This document shows positions 8,419 through 20,706 of a DNA stretch of 64,000 nucleotides, piece by piece; within the stretch, counting starts at the first letter, position 1, and each line of letters begins with the position of its first letter. The notes under the pieces are model-generated. The model was not told where the DNA came from. It did not search any database and worked only from the letters and a program-made list of their open reading frames with translations. The DNA lies in NCBI RefSeq assembly GCF_036248255.1, contig NZ_CP109178.1:6448001-6512000 (forward strand), in the 5' to 3' direction. The position numbers were made by a program, and so were the translations under genes. The stretch is from Streptomyces sp. NBC_01717 (GTDB lineage: Bacteria; Actinomycetota; Actinomycetes; Streptomycetales; Streptomycetaceae).

Positions 8419-9153
8419 GTGCTGCTTCCGGTCAACATCACGCTCGGCGTCGTCCTCGCCCTGCTGCTCGCGGCGGCCGCCGTCGTCGCCGCCGTGGCCT
8501 CGCTCGGCCGCTCGCGCGAGATCGTCCTGGCCGGACTGCGGGCCGCGGTCCAACTCGCCGCCGTCTCCGTGCTCATCGGCTGGGTGGTCCGCTCGCTGCC
8601 GGCGCTGCTCGGCTTCGTGGCGCTGATGTACGCGGTCGCGGTACGGACCGCGGGGCGCCGGATCACCGCGAACCGCACCTGGTGGTGGGCGGCACTGCCG
8701 ATCGCCGCGGGGGTCGCGCCGGTGATCGCCGTCCTGCTGCTCACCGGACTCCTGCCGGTCCGCGGCCTCGCGCTGATCCCGGTCACGGGCATCCTCATCG
8801 GAGGTGCGCTCACCGCGACCGTGCTCGGCGGACGGCGCGCCCTGGACGAACTGACCATGCGGCACGGGGAGGTGGAGGCGGGGATGGCGCTCGGGCTGCT
8901 CGACCGTGACGCGCGGATGGAGATCGCCCGGCCGGCGGCGTCGGAGGCGCTGCTGCCGGGGCTGGACCAGACGCGGACCGTGGGGCTCGTCACGCTGCCC
9001 GGGGCGTTCGTGGGCATGCTGCTCGGCGGCGCCTCACCGGTTCAGGCGGGGGCCGTGCAGTTGTTCGTGCTGGTCGCGCTGATGGCCGTACAGGCGGTGG
9101 CCGTCGCGACGGTCCTCGAACTCGTGGCGCGCGGACGGATGTACCGGGACTGA
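8419..9153 (+). CDS. FetB/UPF0014-type membrane permease
   Basis: A 244-aa polytopic protein of the UPF0014 family, whose E. coli member FetB is the permease of an iron exporter. Visible features are the conserved amphipathic SREIVLAGLRAAVQLAAVSVLIGW segment, VRTAGRRI, a GxLIGGALTAT stretch, and the C-terminal TVGLVTLPGAFVGMLLGGASPVQAG motif. The usual ATPase partner FetA is not next to it. The GTG at 8419 is my choice; an ATG at 8398 is the alternative and neither has a good ribosome binding site. The link to iron export is family knowledge only. Confidence 0.75.
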   Translation: MLLPVNITLGVVLALLLAAAAVVAAVASLGRSREIVLAGLRAAVQLAAVSVLIGWVVRSLPALLGFVALMYAVAVRTAGRRITANRTWWWAALPIAAGVAPVIAVLLLTGLLPVRGLALIPVTGILIGGALTATVLGGRRALDELTMRHGEVEAGMALGLLDRDARMEIARPAASEALLPGLDQTRTVGLVTLPGAFVGMLLGGASPVQAGAVQLFVLVALMAVQAVAVATVLELVARGRMYRD

Positions 9154-9178
9154 GCCCCTGGGAAAGGCCCCAGGGGCT
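9153..9178. terminator. Terminator between convergent genes
   Basis: A perfect 10-bp stem (AGCCCCTGGG with CCCAGGGGCT) and 6-base loop immediately after the stop of the FetB-like gene, facing the convergent HAD gene. Confidence 0.75.
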
Positions 9179-9205
9179 GGATGTCCTCGGCCGATCGGCC
9201 GGACG

Positions 9206-9871
9206 CTACCGGGGAGCGCCGATGTACAGGTGGATCGAGCCGTCGGCCGACGCCTCCACGCGGATCTGCGTCAGATCCTCGACGTGTGCGTCCGGCGCCA
9301 GCGCCGCGGCGCGCGGGCCGACTCCCACGACCCGCATGCCGGCCGCCCGGCCCGCCGCGATGCCGGCCTCCGAGTCCTCGAAGACGATGCAGTCCGCCGG
9401 GGCGAAGCCCAGTTCGGCCGCGCCCTTGAGGAAACCCTCGGGGTCGGGCTTGCTGGCGCCGACGCATTCCGCCGTGACGCGGATGCTCGGCATCCGCAGT
9501 CCGGCTGCCGTCATCCGGGCCCGGGCCAGCGCCTCGTCCGCCGAGGTCACCAGGGCGTGCGGGAGCGCCGCGATCGCGTCCAGGAAGACGGGGGCACCGT
9601 CGATCGGGACCACTCCGTCGGTGTCGGCGGTCTCCTCGGCGAGCATCACGCGGTTGTCCGCGTAGTTCTGCTCCATCGGGCGGTGGGGGAGGAGTACTGC
9701 CATCGTGGCGTACCCCTGGCGCCCGTGGACCACCTTGAGCGCGGCCTCCGGGTCCAGGCCCTCCCGCAGTGCCCACCGCCGCCAGCAGCGCTCCACCACG
9801 GCGTCGGAGTTCACGAGGGTGCCGTCCATGTCGAGCAGGAGGGCACGTGCGGTGAGGACGGTGGCCGACAT
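9206..9871 (-). CDS. HAD superfamily sugar-phosphatase-like hydrolase
   Basis: A 221-aa HAD phosphatase of the beta-phosphoglucomutase/hexitol phosphatase subgroup. Motif I is LLDMDGTLV (12-20, nucleophile Asp14), motif II the TSADE region, motif III the Lys in GASKPDPEGF and motif IV FEDSEAGIAAGRAAG. The helical cap sits between motif I and II. It probably dephosphorylates a small sugar phosphate; the substrate is not deducible. ATG 9871 follows GGAGA; the longer frame to 9922 has no signal. The roughly 175 bases upstream, between it and the next gene's end, hold an AT-richer patch (ACTTTGTTCC, ATACAAAAA) that may be its promoter. Confidence 0.85.
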   Translation of the reverse strand: MSATVLTARALLLDMDGTLVNSDAVVERCWRRWALREGLDPEAALKVVHGRQGYATMAVLLPHRPMEQNYADNRVMLAEETADTDGVVPIDGAPVFLDAIAALPHALVTSADEALARARMTAAGLRMPSIRVTAECVGASKPDPEGFLKGAAELGFAPADCIVFEDSEAGIAAGRAAGMRVVGVGPRAAALAPDAHVEDLTQIRVEASADGSIHLYIGAPR

Positions 9872-10046
9872 CGGCGGTCTCCAGGCGGGGGGGAAGAGGG
9901 CAATGCGGGGTGACGCGAACAAGCAGGTGAAGAGAACAAGCAGCCCCGCCCGCCGGTCAGGGAGTGCGGGCGAGGGCTACTTTGTTCCATCACGATACAA
10001 AAACCTGCCCGGGAAAGCGAATCCCGTCCGTGGCGAATCCCTTCCG

Positions 10047-11069
10047 TCAGGACCTGCCGCGGCCCGTCGTCTCCGCCTCCAGCGCAAGCCGGGTGTTCGG
10101 ACCGTAGACGCCCGCCGGATCGCCCTCGATGGACTTGTACGACTGATAGACGCTTACCGCGTGCTCGACCTGGCCCGTGTAGTCGCCGTCGTCGTGCCCC
10201 CGGTACAGCCACACCTCCTGCAGCCGCCGTTGCAGCTCGGCCACCGCGGGGCCGTGATCGCCGCGCTGCAGCGTGCGACCGTGCGGTTTCGCGATCGACG
10301 GGGACGACGACGTCCCTGCGGACTCCTCGGCGGAGGCCGGGGCCGTCGGTGCGGCCGGATGCGACGAGGTGGCGGACGGGGAGGGCGAGGCGCTCGCCGA
10401 CGGCGAGGCGGAGGCGGATACGGATGGCGACGCGGAGGCCGAAGGTGAGGCGGACGGAGACGCCGACGCCGACGTCGACGCATCGGGTGAGGTGGACGCA
10501 TCGGGGACGGCCGACAGGACGGTGCTCGGCAGGGCCTGCTCGCGGTCGGCGCCCCCCTTGCCGTCCCCGCTGAACAGTCCGCCGACGAACGCCGCGGTGC
10601 CCACCACCGTGACCACGGCCGCGCCCACGGCGACCGCCGCGAACGGGCGGCGACGGCGTGGCTGCACCGGGTCCACCCGGCCCACGGCGTCCATGGTGGC
10701 AGTGGCGTCCCCGGCCTCGTAGCGGGGCTCCGGCGCTCCGGCGCTCTCCGGCAGTGCGGGCGGCGGCCCCGTCATCGCCTCCCGGTCGAGGAACAGCGGC
10801 ATCGTCATGGCCGCGTCGTTCCCCGACGGGGTGCCGGCCGCCATCGTGTCGGCCGCCGTTCCGTCGCCCCCCAGCGTCACATACGGCCTGATCCGCAGCG
10901 GATCGAAGTCCTCCGCCGCCGCTGTCTCGGCCTGCGCGGCGGCCCGTCGCGCCGCCCGCTCCGCGCATCCGCAGCCGGGCCCGGCCGAGGGTCTCCCCTC
11001 CGGTGTCCCGTCCGGTCTCTCCGCCGATCTGTTGTCCGTACCGCACTCCGGGCAGACCTGTCCGGTCAT
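10047..11069 (-). CDS. Peptidoglycan-binding membrane protein
   Basis: A 340-aa bitopic protein. Its N-terminal cytoplasmic part begins with a putative zinc site (CPEC at 6-9, a GCGC motif near 33-36). One membrane helix lies at about 145-168 after a QPRRRR stop. Then come an extended Ser/Ala/Pro linker (about 190-255, [14 protein letters not shown]) and a C-terminal PG_binding_1 domain (about 265-330, [21 protein letters not shown]). The linker would let the domain reach the wall, suggesting a wall-sensing or anchoring role. The linker DNA is a tandem array of 6-bp units around 10370-10500, prone to length change. Confidence 0.8.
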   Translation of the reverse strand: MTGQVCPECGTDNRSAERPDGTPEGRPSAGPGCGCAERAARRAAAQAETAAAEDFDPLRIRPYVTLGGDGTAADTMAAGTPSGNDAAMTMPLFLDREAMTGPPPALPESAGAPEPRYEAGDATATMDAVGRVDPVQPRRRRPFAAVAVGAAVVTVVGTAAFVGGLFSGDGKGGADREQALPSTVLSAVPDASTSPDASTSASASPSASPSASASPSVSASASPSASASPSPSATSSHPAAPTAPASAEESAGTSSSPSIAKPHGRTLQRGDHGPAVAELQRRLQEVWLYRGHDDGDYTGQVEHAVSVYQSYKSIEGDPAGVYGPNTRLALEAETTGRGRS

Positions 11070-11191
11070 TTCGTGGGTCCCCTCCCCTTGAACTGCCTGC
11101 GATTATGCAGCCCGCCGCGATGACGCCCCAACAGGCCATAACGGTCCACTGCGGCCAGGATGGGGATGTAGCGGACCCGAGGAGAGTTTTT

Positions 11192-13234
11192 ATGGCCAAC
11201 CAGCTGAGCCCCCCGGCCCTGGCCCCCGGCGAAACCCGCTCCCAGCGGACCGTCCTCGTCGCCATCGGCGCCCTGCTCCTCGGCATGCTGCTCGCCGCAC
11301 TCGATCAGACCATCGTCTCCACCGCCCTGCCGACCATCGTCAGCGACCTCGGCGGCCTCGAGCACCTGTCGTGGGTGGTCACCGCCTATCTGCTCGCGTC
11401 GACCGCGGCGACCCCGCTCTGGGGCAAGCTCGGCGACCAGTACGGGCGCAAGAAGCTCTTCCAGATCGCCATCGTCATCTTCCTCGTCGGCTCCGCACTC
11501 TGCGGCATGGCCCAGAACATGCCGCAGCTGATCGGCTTCCGCGCTCTGCAGGGCCTCGGCGGCGGCGGACTGATGGTGCTCTCGATGGCGATCGTCGGCG
11601 ACATCGTCGCCCCGCGCGAACGCGGAAAGTACCAGGGCCTGTTCGGTGCGGTCTTCGGCATGACGAGCGTCCTCGGACCGCTGCTCGGCGGCCTCTTCAC
11701 CGAACATCTCAGCTGGCGCTGGGTCTTCTACATCAACCTGCCGATCGGCGTCGTCGCGCTGCTCGTCATCGCCGCCGTGCTGCACATCCCGGTCCGCGTG
11801 GCCAAGCACACCATCGACTACCTGGGCACCTTCCTCATCGCCGCCGTGGCCACCTGTCTGGTCCTGGTCGCCTCACTGGGCGGTACCACGTGGGCCTGGG
11901 GCTCGGCACAGATCATCGGGCTCGCCGTCCTCAGCGTGCTGATGCTGATCGCTTTCGTGTACGTCGAGCGGCGCGCCGCCGAACCCGTACTGCCGCTGAA
12001 GCTGTTCCGGATCCGCACGTTCAGCCTCGTCGCCGTCATCAGCTTCGTCATCGGCTTCGCGATGTTCGGTGCGATGACCTATCTGCCGACGTTCCTGCAG
12101 GTCGTGCACAACATCACGCCGACCATGTCCGGTGTGCACCTGCTGCCGATGGTCGTCGGCCTGCTCGTCACATCGACCGTGTCCGGCCAGATCGTCAGCC
12201 GTACCGGCCGCTGGAAGGTCTTTCCGATCCTGGGCACCGGCATCACCGCGATCGGCTTGATGCTCCTGCACCGGCTCACGGAGTTCAGCAGCACCGCGCA
12301 GATGAGCGCGTACTTCTTCGTCTTCGGTGCCGGGCTCGGTCTCGTGATGCAGGTCCTCGTGCTGGTCGTCCAGAACGCCGTCACCTACGAGGACCTGGGC
12401 GTGGCCACCTCCGGGGCGACGTTCTTCCGCTCCATCGGCGCCTCGTTCGGTGTCGCCATCTTCGGCACGATCTTCACCAACCGGCTCACCGACAAACTCG
12501 GCGCGGCGCTCTCCGACATCACCCTGCCACCCGGCGTCGACGCCGGCCGGCTGGCCGCCGACCCGCGCGCCATCACCCAACTGCCGCCCGTACTGCGACC
12601 CCCGGTGCTCCATGCGTTCTCGACCTCGATCACCGATGTCTTCCTGTACGCCGCCCCCGTCGTCCTGGTCGCCTTCGTCTTCGCCTGGTTCCTCAAGGAG
12701 GACAAGCTGCGCGGCTCGGTGACGGCCCCCGACAGCACCGAGACCCTGGCGTCCAACCCGGTCGAGCGGTCCTCGTACGACGAATGCGCGCGAGCCCTGT
12801 CGGTGCTCGCGACCCGCGACGGGCGACGCGATGCCTATGTGAAGATCACCGAGCGTGCGGGGTACGACCTGCTGCCCGCGGCGAGCTGGATGCTGCTGCG
12901 CATCAAACGGCACGGCACCGTCGAACCCGGACTGCTCGCCGACACCATCCCGGTGCCGCTGCGGGTGATCAGCGACGCGGCGCGGCAGCTCGAGGAGAGA
13001 GGCCTGGCCCGGCGTGAAGGGGTGCAGTTGGTGCTCACCGACAAGGGCTCGGAGGTCGTGATGAAGCTCGCGCAGGCCCGCGAGGAGTCGCTGGCCGAGC
13101 TGTTGGGCGACTGGTGGGGGCCGGAACGGCCGAGCGACCTGTGCAAACTCGTGGCGGAGCTGACCGCCGAGACGTGCGGATCGAGGGAGGAACAGCCGCA
13201 CGGGCCGGAGCCGAAACGGGATCACGCGGCCTGA
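11192..13234 (+). CDS. DHA2 MFS transporter fused to winged-helix domain
   Basis: A 680-aa protein. Residues 1-510 form a 14-helix DHA2 drug:H+ antiporter, with the D-x-T motif [13 protein letters not shown] in helix 1, motif [12 protein letters not shown], and motif C-like GPLLGGLF. Residues about 527-645 look like a MarR/PadR-type winged helix: [32 protein letters not shown] and VQLVLTDKG resemble the recognition helix and wing. Similar fusions exist in Streptomyces; the domain might sense ligand, bind DNA near the membrane or be regulatory only. The ATG at 11192 follows GGAGAG. It diverges from the peptidoglycan-binding gene across 122 bases. Confidence 0.85.
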   Translation: MANQLSPPALAPGETRSQRTVLVAIGALLLGMLLAALDQTIVSTALPTIVSDLGGLEHLSWVVTAYLLASTAATPLWGKLGDQYGRKKLFQIAIVIFLVGSALCGMAQNMPQLIGFRALQGLGGGGLMVLSMAIVGDIVAPRERGKYQGLFGAVFGMTSVLGPLLGGLFTEHLSWRWVFYINLPIGVVALLVIAAVLHIPVRVAKHTIDYLGTFLIAAVATCLVLVASLGGTTWAWGSAQIIGLAVLSVLMLIAFVYVERRAAEPVLPLKLFRIRTFSLVAVISFVIGFAMFGAMTYLPTFLQVVHNITPTMSGVHLLPMVVGLLVTSTVSGQIVSRTGRWKVFPILGTGITAIGLMLLHRLTEFSSTAQMSAYFFVFGAGLGLVMQVLVLVVQNAVTYEDLGVATSGATFFRSIGASFGVAIFGTIFTNRLTDKLGAALSDITLPPGVDAGRLAADPRAITQLPPVLRPPVLHAFSTSITDVFLYAAPVVLVAFVFAWFLKEDKLRGSVTAPDSTETLASNPVERSSYDECARALSVLATRDGRRDAYVKITERAGYDLLPAASWMLLRIKRHGTVEPGLLADTIPVPLRVISDAARQLEERGLARREGVQLVLTDKGSEVVMKLAQAREESLAELLGDWWGPERPSDLCKLVAELTAETCGSREEQPHGPEPKRDHAA

Positions 13235-13269
13235 GCCGCGCTGCCCGGTCCGGGGCAGCCTCGCCCGGC

Positions 13270-13746
13270 CTACAGCTCCTTGGCGAACCAGTGCTCCGCG
13301 TACGGGTTCCGGTGGAAAGCCGGGACTTCCGCGTAACCGTGCTTGGCGTACAGGCCGCGCGCCTCCACCAGGTCGTTGCGGGTGTCCAGCCGGATCCGCC
13401 GTACGTCGAACGCACGCGCCGCGCTCTCGACCGCCGCCAGCAGCAGGCCGCCACCGCCCGTGCCGCGGAACTCCGGGCGTACGAACACCCGGGTCAGCTC
13501 CGCCACGTCCGCGTCGATCAGGAGCAGCCCGGCGCAGGCCGCCGGCTTCCCGTCGAACCTGCCGACGACGAATTCCCCGGTCGGCGGGGTGAGCCGGTCG
13601 ACACCGTCGTCGGCGAGCCCCTCGTCGATCTCCTGGGCGGTCGCGGGCCGCCCCCAGTACCGGCTGGCGACCTCGTCGTAGTAGTCCCGGCGCAGCGCGG
13701 TGGAGTCGGGGGAGTCGAAGCGGTCCGGGGCAACAGTCCAGGTCAT
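13270..13746 (-). CDS. GNAT family N-acetyltransferase
   Basis: A 158-aa GNAT enzyme. The acetyl-CoA motif is variant, RGTGGGGLLLAAVE, following the strand VAELTRVFVRPEF. LYAKHGYAEVPAF gives motif B with a likely general acid Tyr. The substrate is unknown. ATG 13746 is the last good start; no strong ribosome binding site is seen. It converges with the MFS fusion gene 35 bases away. Confidence 0.8.
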   Translation of the reverse strand: MTWTVAPDRFDSPDSTALRRDYYDEVASRYWGRPATAQEIDEGLADDGVDRLTPPTGEFVVGRFDGKPAACAGLLLIDADVAELTRVFVRPEFRGTGGGGLLLAAVESAARAFDVRRIRLDTRNDLVEARGLYAKHGYAEVPAFHRNPYAEHWFAKEL

Positions 13747-14103
13747 GTTCGTGATTGTGACTTGTGCATGATCGGAAGCCAAAGGGTTTGACCGGCGGTC
13801 CGGCCGACACGGATGGCCCCGCGGACAGGTCGGTGCGGGATCTCCGTACCGCGCTTCACTCTGCGCACAACTGTTCGTGACCGTGCGCCCGTCGGTCACG
13901 GGGACAGACGTACGGGCGAAGGGTCCGGTTCCGGCCGCTGGGGCCGGAACCGATCCGCGATCCGAGCGTTCTTTCGGACAAGAGCGGGGTGACAGCCAGG
14001 CGAAGAAGGGGTTGATTGTGTCTACCTCATAGCGCAATGCGAAGGTTTCACAACACGTCCTGGGACGAGGACGGCGGATGAACGGTGGGAGGGTCGGCGC
14101 AGC
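13747..14103. other. 357-bp divergent intergenic region with hairpin
   Basis: No gene seen. An 11-bp perfect hairpin (CGGTTCCGGCC at 13926-13936 with loop GCTGG, closing at 13952) could be a terminator or attenuator. The AT-richer stretch 14010-14060 (TTGATTGTGTCTACC, then AGGTTTCACAACACG) is the likely promoter zone for the downstream glycosyltransferase gene. Confidence 0.4.
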
Positions 14104-16152
14104 GTGGCGAATGCGGAGCACAGTGTGCGCGGAAACGCGGCGACGGGGGCGAGGACCGGGGCAGCCCGGGCCGTGCTCTGGCTGATTGTCGCCTTGCTGG
14201 CGGGGCGACAGATGGCGGTGGTGCTGCGGCAGCCGCCGGGTGAACGGCTCACCGATCTGGAGACGTGGATCGGTGAGAACGGTGTCCTGCATGTGACGGG
14301 ATCGCTCTACGACAGCGACCGGTTCACCGGCACCCCCTTTGCCGGGCTGGTACTGAAGCCGCTGGCCAGGACGGCCGAACAGAGCCTCGGCGTCGCCTGG
14401 ACCTTCGGTTCGCTGCTGCTCGTCGCCGCACTCGGCCTGGTCGCGGCGCGCGCCCTGCCGGGGCCCGTCTCCCGTCGCACCGCCCTGCTGGCCGCCCCCG
14501 TCGCGATCAGCCTGCTGATGCTGTCGCTGCCGGTCCGTAACGCCCTCCACCTCGGCCAGACCAGCATCCTGCCGGTCCTGCTGGTGCTCCTCGGTTGTTT
14601 CGTGGCCCGTGGAGAACGCGCTTCCGGCGTACTGATCGGGATCGCGGCCGCGCTCCAGCCGACCGTGCTGCTCTTCGCCGTCCTGCTGTGGCTGACAGGT
14701 CGCCGCCGGGCCGCAGTGACCGGTGGCACCGCATTCGCCGCCTGCACCGCGCTGGCCTGGGCCGTGATGCCGCACGACTCGTGGTCGTACTGGGTGCACC
14801 ATGTCGCGGGCGCCGGACTCGGCGACACCGCGGACAGCCTCGCCAACCAGTCCCTCCACGGCGCGCTGCTCCGCTTCGGCCTGGCGGGCCCGCTCGAGGT
14901 CGGGCTGTTCCTGCTGCTGGCCGCCGCCGTCTGCTACGTCGGGCTGCGGCGCGCCGTGCGGTACGCGAACGACGGCCAGCTGCTCCTCGCCGTCGCCGTG
15001 ACCGGCTGTGTCGCCGTCGCCGTCTCGCCGACCGCCTGGCAACACCAGCTGCTGTGGGTGCTCCTTGCGGTGGTCGGCCGGGCCGGCGTGCGGGCCTCCG
15101 ACCGGCTGGTGTGGCCGGCCATCGTGGTGCTCGTGATCACGCTGCCCGGAAAGATACTTCTGCCGAACACCCCGGTCGCCTTCCCGGTGCGGGACAACGT
15201 GCTGCTCCTCGCTGCGCTGGGCGCCGCCTGCGCCGCGCCGTTCCTGACGCGCACCTCGCCGTACTGGCAGCGGCCGATCCCCACGGACTACGCCCTCCCG
15301 GTTCCGGCCCGTTGGAGCCGCGTACCGCTGCTGCCGTTCTGGCGACGGGTGCTCAGCCGTCCCAACCTGCTGCTCGAACTTCTGCTGATCCGGGTCGTCT
15401 ACTCGGGGTATGCGCACGTCAGGCTGGCGGCGACGGCCGGCCGCGGCACCGCCGAGGCGCACGGCCGGCAGATCCACTCGCTCGAGAAGTGGCTGCACAT
15501 CGACATCGAGCACTGGGCCAACCACGCGGTCGTGCACATCGGCTGGCTGAAGAGCTTCTTCGACTACTACTACTCGACGTTCCACTTCATCGTGCCGCTG
15601 GCCATCCTCGGTGTGCTGTACGTACGACGCCCCGCGGACTACCGCTGGGCCCGCTCCACCCTCGGCTTCGCCACCCTGGTCGCGCTGCTCGGCTTCTGGC
15701 TCTACCCGCTGGCGCCGCCGCGGCTGATGCCGGGGCTCGGCTTCATCGACACGGTCCATGGTGTCCAGGACTTCGCGAAGCCGGACTACGGGACGCTCAC
15801 CTCGATGACCAACCAGTACGCGGCGATGCCCTCGCTGCATTTCGGGTGGTCGCTCTGGTGCGGTGTCATGATCGTGATGCTGGCCCCGAAGCTGTGGATG
15901 AAGGCGCTCGGGCTGCTGCACCCGCTGTTCACCGTCTCGGCGATCGTCGCCACGGCCAACCACTGGGTGCTCGACGCGGTGGGCGGGGCGCTGGTCATCG
16001 GGCTCGGCTTCGTGCTCACCTACGTCCTCGCGGGACCGCGGAAGCTGCAACCGGCGGCGGACCGGGCAGCCGGGGCGGAACGGAACCCGCCCGCGGCGGA
16101 TCGGGCCGCTTCCGCGGAGGCGACCGGCGAGACGGTGGGCAGCAAGACCTGA
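14104..16152 (+). CDS. GT87 glycosyltransferase fused to PAP2-type phosphatase
   Basis: A 682-aa fusion. The N-terminal half (about 20-400) is a GT87/DUF2029 polyprenyl-phosphate-dependent mannosyltransferase-like membrane domain of about ten helices, with a DLETWIG loop and QTSILPVLLVLLG. The C-terminal half (about 420-650) is a PAP2 domain like inositol-phosphoceramide synthase. Its phosphatase signatures are MPSLHFGW (about 574-581) and NHWVLDAVGG (about 618-627), bearing the two catalytic His. It likely makes or recycles a lipid-linked sugar or phosphoinositide glycolipid. The start is GTG 14104. Bifunctional fusions of this kind recur in actinomycetes; the product is unproven. Confidence 0.8.
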   Translation: MANAEHSVRGNAATGARTGAARAVLWLIVALLAGRQMAVVLRQPPGERLTDLETWIGENGVLHVTGSLYDSDRFTGTPFAGLVLKPLARTAEQSLGVAWTFGSLLLVAALGLVAARALPGPVSRRTALLAAPVAISLLMLSLPVRNALHLGQTSILPVLLVLLGCFVARGERASGVLIGIAAALQPTVLLFAVLLWLTGRRRAAVTGGTAFAACTALAWAVMPHDSWSYWVHHVAGAGLGDTADSLANQSLHGALLRFGLAGPLEVGLFLLLAAAVCYVGLRRAVRYANDGQLLLAVAVTGCVAVAVSPTAWQHQLLWVLLAVVGRAGVRASDRLVWPAIVVLVITLPGKILLPNTPVAFPVRDNVLLLAALGAACAAPFLTRTSPYWQRPIPTDYALPVPARWSRVPLLPFWRRVLSRPNLLLELLLIRVVYSGYAHVRLAATAGRGTAEAHGRQIHSLEKWLHIDIEHWANHAVVHIGWLKSFFDYYYSTFHFIVPLAILGVLYVRRPADYRWARSTLGFATLVALLGFWLYPLAPPRLMPGLGFIDTVHGVQDFAKPDYGTLTSMTNQYAAMPSLHFGWSLWCGVMIVMLAPKLWMKALGLLHPLFTVSAIVATANHWVLDAVGGALVIGLGFVLTYVLAGPRKLQPAADRAAGAERNPPAADRAASAEATGETVGSKT

Positions 16153-16173
16153 GTGGCGACCGGCCGCACGTGT

Positions 16174-16220
16174 GCCGAAGGGGTGCCGGAACGACCTGTG
16201 TCGTCCGGCACCCCTTCGGC
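16174..16220. terminator. Bidirectional terminator
   Basis: A 21-bp stem (GCCGAAGGGGTGCCGG... on the left arm, one bulged A) with loop CTGT, between the convergent GT87-PAP2 and AEC genes. Confidence 0.85.
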
Positions 16221-16250
16221 GTGGATCGCCGCCTACCCCGGGCGGCCCGC

Positions 16251-16285
16251 CACTCGAACAGCCCACCCCTCACTCGAACAGCCCA
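16251..16285. repeat. 15-bp direct repeat
   Basis: CACTCGAACAGCCCA occurs at 16251-16265 and again at 16271-16285, next to the end of the AEC gene. No function evident; possibly slippage or a remnant of an intergenic repeat. Confidence 0.5.
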
Positions 16286-16291
16286 AGGCGG

Positions 16292-17266
16292 TCAGTGGGA
16301 CGGCCCGAGCGCCCAGGCGGCGAACGACAAGGTGGCCATGGAAGCGACCGTGGATGCGACGACGGAGTTGCGGGCGAGCTTGGTGTCCAGACCGTACTGG
16401 CGGGCGTAGATGAAGGCGTTCTGGGCCGTCGGCAGCGCGGAGCACACCACCACGGCCAGCAACTGATGGTCCGGCAGCCGCAGCAGCGGGCCGCCGACGA
16501 GGAACGCGATCAGCGGCTGGACCAGCGTCTTCAGCACGACGGCGACTCCCACCTCCGCACGCTCCCCGGAATCCGCCACTCTCTCCGAAGATGCGCCGGT
16601 CGCCGCCGGGCGTCCGTTCAACGACAGGCCGAGGGTGATCAGGGCCGTGGGCACCGCTGCCGCGCCGAGCAGATCGCAGGAGTGCGTGAGGGCGGTCGGC
16701 AGTCGCAGCCCGATCGCGGAGACGGCGACGCCGAACATCGAGGCCATGATGATCGGGTTGCGGACCGGCATGGTCAGCATCCGCCGGAAGGTGACGCCCT
16801 TTCCGGAGCCGGTCCCCGTCCCCGTGTCCAGCAGTGTCAGGATCACGGGGGAGACCAGCAACACCTGGAACAGGATGATCTGTGCGACGAACGACGCGTC
16901 GCCCAGCACCTGAACCGCCACCGGGATGCCGAGATTGGCGGAGTTCACGTAGCCGGACGCCATGCTGCTGATCGCCTGGTCGGCGGTCTTGCGCCCGAAG
17001 AGGCGCCGGGCCAGGACGAAGCCGAGGGCACTGACGAGCGCCGTACCCGCGGCGAAGGCCACCATCGAGGAGTTGGCGAAGGCGTTCAGCCGTGCGCCGG
17101 AGACCATGATGAACAGAGCCGCGGGCATGGCCACGTGGAAGACGAACCGGCCGAGCACGGCTTCCGCCTGTTCTCCGAGGAGGCCGCTGCGGCCGACCAC
17201 GTAACCGATGCCGGTGAGCGTCCAGATGGGGGCGAAGCCGGAGAGCAGGGCGTGCATGGACGCCAT
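16292..17266 (-). CDS. AEC family auxin-efflux-type carrier
   Basis: A 324-aa transporter with about ten hydrophobic helices arranged as two five-helix halves. Family features are the N-terminal FAPIWTLTGIGYVVGRSG, the helix-breaking SGYVNSANLGIPVAVQVLG in helix 4, and SALPTAQNAFIYARQYG near the end. AEC carriers export malate, auxin-like or other organic anions; the substrate here is unknown. It is separated from the P450 gene by 160 bases that contain a G-rich patch and no gene. Confidence 0.85.
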   Translation of the reverse strand: MASMHALLSGFAPIWTLTGIGYVVGRSGLLGEQAEAVLGRFVFHVAMPAALFIMVSGARLNAFANSSMVAFAAGTALVSALGFVLARRLFGRKTADQAISSMASGYVNSANLGIPVAVQVLGDASFVAQIILFQVLLVSPVILTLLDTGTGTGSGKGVTFRRMLTMPVRNPIIMASMFGVAVSAIGLRLPTALTHSCDLLGAAAVPTALITLGLSLNGRPAATGASSERVADSGERAEVGVAVVLKTLVQPLIAFLVGGPLLRLPDHQLLAVVVCSALPTAQNAFIYARQYGLDTKLARNSVVASTVASMATLSFAAWALGPSH

Positions 17267-17426
17267 GATCCTCGTGCCCCCCTGCGCCTCCCGGAGCGGG
17301 GGTGCGTGCGGGCAGGCCGTGGGGGACGGATGGGCAGCGGCTGCGGACAGGTCGCGGGGCGCGGACGGGCGGCGGGGGCCGGGGCGTAGGGGGGAAAGGC
17401 CCCCGCCGCCCGAATCCGCGAGCCGG

Positions 17427-20156
<2,730 letters not shown>

Positions 20157-20221
20157 GCGCGACCCCGGCCGGGGTGTTGCCAGGTGCGCCCCGGCCGGGG
20201 GTCACGCCGTCCGGGCAGGGC

Positions 20222-20254
20222 GAAGGCCCCGACCGGAACCCGGTCGGGGCCTTC
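20222..20254. terminator. Bidirectional terminator
   Basis: A perfect 15-bp stem GAAGGCCCCGACCGG with a 3-base loop between the convergent thiolase and transglycosylase genes. Confidence 0.9.
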
Positions 20255-20277
20255 GTGTGAAGCTGCTTGCCACCGGC

Positions 20278-20706
20278 TCAGTACCAGTGGTTGGCCTGCC
20301 AGAACGTCCAGGCGGCGCAGGGGCTGCCGTAGCGGGAGTTCATGTAGTCCATGCCCCACTTGATCTGGGTCGTGGGGTTGGTCTTCCAGTCGGCGCCGGC
20401 CGAGGCCATCTTCGAGCCGGGCAGCGCCTGGACCAGGCCGTAGGCGCCCGAAGAGGCGTTGGTGGCGCTGGGGTTCCAGCCGCTCTCGTGCGAAACGATG
20501 TTGCTGAAGCACTGGAACTGAGCCTCGTTGCCGATCATCGCTCGCGCCGTGCCCTGTACGCCGGTGGCGGCGGACGCCGGTGCGGCCATGGCCGGGGTGA
20601 CGCCGAGGCCCAGACCGGTGGCGCCGAGGACCGCGGCGGCTCCGGCGACGACGGCCTTGCGGCGAGCGGTGCGGGGCTGGGCGAGGAAGTTACGGACGAA
20701 CGACAC
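20278..20706 (-). CDS. Secreted transglycosylase-like (SLT) protein
   Basis: A 142-aa exported protein with an N-terminal signal (positive RRK, hydrophobic run to residue about 44, ATPAMAA-type cleavage). The compact lysozyme-like SLT domain shows SHESGWNPSATN with the catalytic Glu, then SSGAYGLVQALPGSKM and IKWGMDYMNSRYGSPCAAWTFW. It ends at HWY. Such proteins cleave peptidoglycan glycan strands during growth or germination in Streptomyces. A long untranslated stretch lies upstream (see 20707-20990). Confidence 0.85.
   Translation of the reverse strand: MSFVRNFLAQPRTARRKAVVAGAAAVLGATGLGLGVTPAMAAPASAATGVQGTARAMIGNEAQFQCFSNIVSHESGWNPSATNASSGAYGLVQALPGSKMASAGADWKTNPTTQIKWGMDYMNSRYGSPCAAWTFWQANHWY

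Noticed and set aside
9872..10046. Small gene upstream of the HAD phosphatase
   Set aside because: Open frames here lack ribosome binding sites and recognisable sequence; more likely promoter and terminator sequence.
13270..16266. Open frame of 998 codons on the minus strand
   Set aside because: Only the last 158 codons form a recognisable protein (GNAT); the rest is the mirror of the GT87-PAP2 gene and of low-complexity composition.
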